From Marinosulfonomonas sp. PRT-SC04 (lineage in GTDB: Bacteria > Pseudomonadota > Alphaproteobacteria > Rhodobacterales > Rhodobacteraceae), in NCBI GenBank assembly GCA_001321835.1, contig JPUR01000081.1, forward strand, positions 1 to 14,230: a DNA stretch of 14,230 nucleotides. Direction: 5' to 3'. The notes below the pieces were generated by a model that was not told the DNA's origin, did not search any database, and saw nothing but the letters and a program-made list of their open reading frames with translations. Positions 13,447 to 14,230 of this stretch are shown one piece after another (within the stretch, counting starts at the first letter, position 1; each line of letters begins with the position of its first letter). The position numbers were made by a program, and so were the translations under genes.

Positions 13447-13970
13447 CTGATTTTATCGATTTGGGCGTAGCGTTGGATACAGTTGTCAGCCAATTGGCGG
13501 CCCAATTTCCGACGATTAAGACGGTTGCCGCCGAGGATGAAAGCCGAAATGAGCTGCCCGTTCCTGCCTTGATCATCCAGTTCAGCGAAATCGAGCCTGA
13601 CCCCGATGCAGATCCCCATACCGGACAGTTCCCTTGTCGGTTGCGGGTTGAAGCCCGTATTGTTTTAGGTCACCGCACACCAAAGGTTCGGCGGGAAGTC
13701 ATCAAGGCCGCCGGTGCAATCGCCAGCTTTGTTCACAGCAACCGTTTGGGTGTGAAATGGGGCGCTGCGGTCGTAATCGCCGTCGAGCCTGACGAGTTTG
13801 CGCCACTGGCAGACACCTTCGATATCTGGCGCATCGAGTGGGCCCACAGCCTCAATCTCGGGGAATCTTACTTTGTTGACGCTGGGATCACCCCAACCAT
13901 CGTCTTGACGTCATGGGCGCCAGAGATCGGCATCCAGCACGAAGGCGCATATGTCGCCGAGGATATTTGA
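13443..13970 (+). CDS. Probable tail terminator (gpU / Gp37-like position)
   Basis: A 175-residue acidic protein. The N-terminus (LGVALDTVVSQLAAQFPTIKTVAAE) and mid-strands (PALIIQFSEIEPDPD, CRLRVEARIVLG) with a helix (RREVIKAAGAIASFVHSN) fit the fold of phage tail-terminator proteins, which cap the tail tube and set where the head joins. The clearest evidence is position: lambda gpU follows gpZ, and Mu Gp37-type terminators precede the baseplate and tail genes. No single motif is decisive. It starts within ATGA of the Z-like gene and ends as TGATG with the gpV remnant. Confidence 0.5.
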   Translation: MTDFIDLGVALDTVVSQLAAQFPTIKTVAAEDESRNELPVPALIIQFSEIEPDPDADPHTGQFPCRLRVEARIVLGHRTPKVRREVIKAAGAIASFVHSNRLGVKWGAAVVIAVEPDEFAPLADTFDIWRIEWAHSLNLGESYFVDAGITPTIVLTSWAPEIGIQHEGAYVAEDI

Positions 13971-14076
13971 TGTCAGATTACATGCTTTCCGAAATCTTGC
14001 GCCGGCTCGAACGCATGATTGTTGTGACCACAGTTGTCGATCTTGATCGCGCCACCGCTAAAGCAAAACTGAACGA
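13970..14076 (+). pseudogene. Baseplate assembly protein V gene, 5' remnant interrupted by an IS element
   Basis: The ATG at 13970 (TGATG overlap, GAGGA at 13959-13963) begins a protein whose first ~34 residues look like the N-terminus of phage baseplate assembly protein V (MLSEILRRLERMIVVTTVVDLDRATAKAKL; such proteins typically run on into a V-R-V-G-rich beta domain). After about codon 34 the similarity ends, and the frame runs through unrelated DNA to a stop at 14128. The unrelated DNA is the end of an IS200/IS605-type element read backwards. gpV is the spike/hub of contractile (P2/Mu-type) tails and normally ~200 residues, so this copy should be non-functional. The junction is placed at about 14070-14077. 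Confidence 0.65.
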
Positions 14077-14096
14077 CTACCGGCAGATGCCGGTAG
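14077..14096. repeat. Subterminal hairpin of the IS200/IS605-type element
   Basis: CTACCGGCA and its exact complement TGCCGGTAG flank a GA centre; with a realistic four-base loop the stem is 8 bp. It overlaps the tnpA stop codon. Hairpins at this position are the TnpA recognition structures of this family. It could also serve as a terminator-like structure at the end of tnpA, but no T-run follows on the minus strand. Confidence 0.7.
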
Positions 14097-14230
14097 GTTC
14101 CCGTTTGGAATGTAATTCCAGATACTGAAGTATCACATCGTCCGTGACATTTCCGCTGGTGGTCGAGAAATATCCCCGCGCCCAAAACCGCTGACCCCAA
14201 TAGCGTTTGCGCAACTCTGGAAATTCGCGT
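14077..14230 (-). CDS. tnpA: IS200/IS605-type Y1 transposase TnpA (C-terminal part)
   Basis: Fifty C-terminal residues are visible; the start lies outside the window. ELRKRYWGQRFWARGYF followed by GNVTDDVILQYLELH is the hallmark end of IS200/IS605 Y1-transposases (usual form KRYWGxHFWARGYFxxTxGxVTxExIxxYIExQ). The Tyr in ILQYLELH corresponds to the catalytic tyrosine that attacks single-stranded DNA. The stop codon lies inside the terminal hairpin. The visible part is intact. The gene runs opposite to the phage genes. Confidence 0.9.
   Translation of the reverse strand, partial: REFPELRKRYWGQRFWARGYFSTTSGNVTDDVILQYLELHSKREPTGICR

Larger units (their letters stand above)
14070..14230 (-). mobile_element. 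IS200/IS605-family insertion sequence, right end (continues beyond window)
   Basis: The element is identified by its transposase gene and by a strong subterminal hairpin at 14077-14096 (9-bp arms CTACCGGCA/TGCCGGTAG around GA), typical of IS200/IS605 ends, which lack terminal inverted repeats and use hairpins for TnpA recognition. The tnpA 3' end points towards the gpV remnant, so this is the transposase-distal (right) end. The exact boundary is uncertain by several bases. Confidence 0.75.

Overview
The window reads as about 14.2 kb of a tailed bacteriophage genome, most likely a prophage of an alphaproteobacterium (Rhodobacterales-like). The host call rests on a GapR/DUF2312-family protein, a BrnT/BrnA toxin-antitoxin pair, moderately high GC and the style of the structural proteins. 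It is inference, not a database result.

Layout. (1) 1-2478 is a rightward replication/early cluster: a winged-helix replication initiator with an iteron array inside its coding sequence (candidate phage origin, 440-680), a small unknown protein, a GapR-like DNA-binding protein and a probable PD-(D/E)XK nuclease. (2) 2483-3071 is a leftward brnT-brnA toxin-antitoxin operon. A perfect 18-bp-arm palindrome (3080-3120) lies between brnT and the next rightward gene and carries two mirror-image candidate promoters. (3) 3155-5024 is a rightward Mor-like activator and lysis cassette: GH19-type endolysin with a peptidoglycan-binding domain and C-terminal membrane anchor, then overlapping Rz/Rz1-like spanins. 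(4) 5025-5144 is non-coding and is the best candidate for cos. It contains a match to the lambda cosQ core as I remember it, an inverted repeat and a spaced direct repeat. (5) 5145-13446 is a lambda-ordered packaging and head module: ParB-like protein, Nu1-like small terminase, gpA-like large terminase, gpW-like protein, gpB-like portal, fused prohead protease-major capsid protein, a protein in the FI position, a gpFII-like head-tail joiner and a gpZ-like minor tail protein. (6) 13443 onward begins the tail: a probable tail terminator, then the first ~35 codons of a baseplate protein V gene, which suggests a contractile tail. That gene is cut by an IS200/IS605-family element whose tnpA 3' end (minus strand) runs off the window.

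The genes are tightly packed. Several pairs share ATGA, TAATG or TGATG junctions, so translational coupling is likely. The order replication - activator - lysis - cos - terminase - portal - capsid matches the circular lambda map, with a Mor-like activator in the place of lambda Q and with myophage-type tail genes. The IS insertion suggests a decaying prophage unless an intact gpV exists elsewhere.

Most notable points: the candidate origin inside the initiator gene; the symmetric toxin-antitoxin operator that could also control the late activator; the cos candidate; and the protease-capsid fusion with an internal ribosome binding site that could also yield the capsid protein alone.
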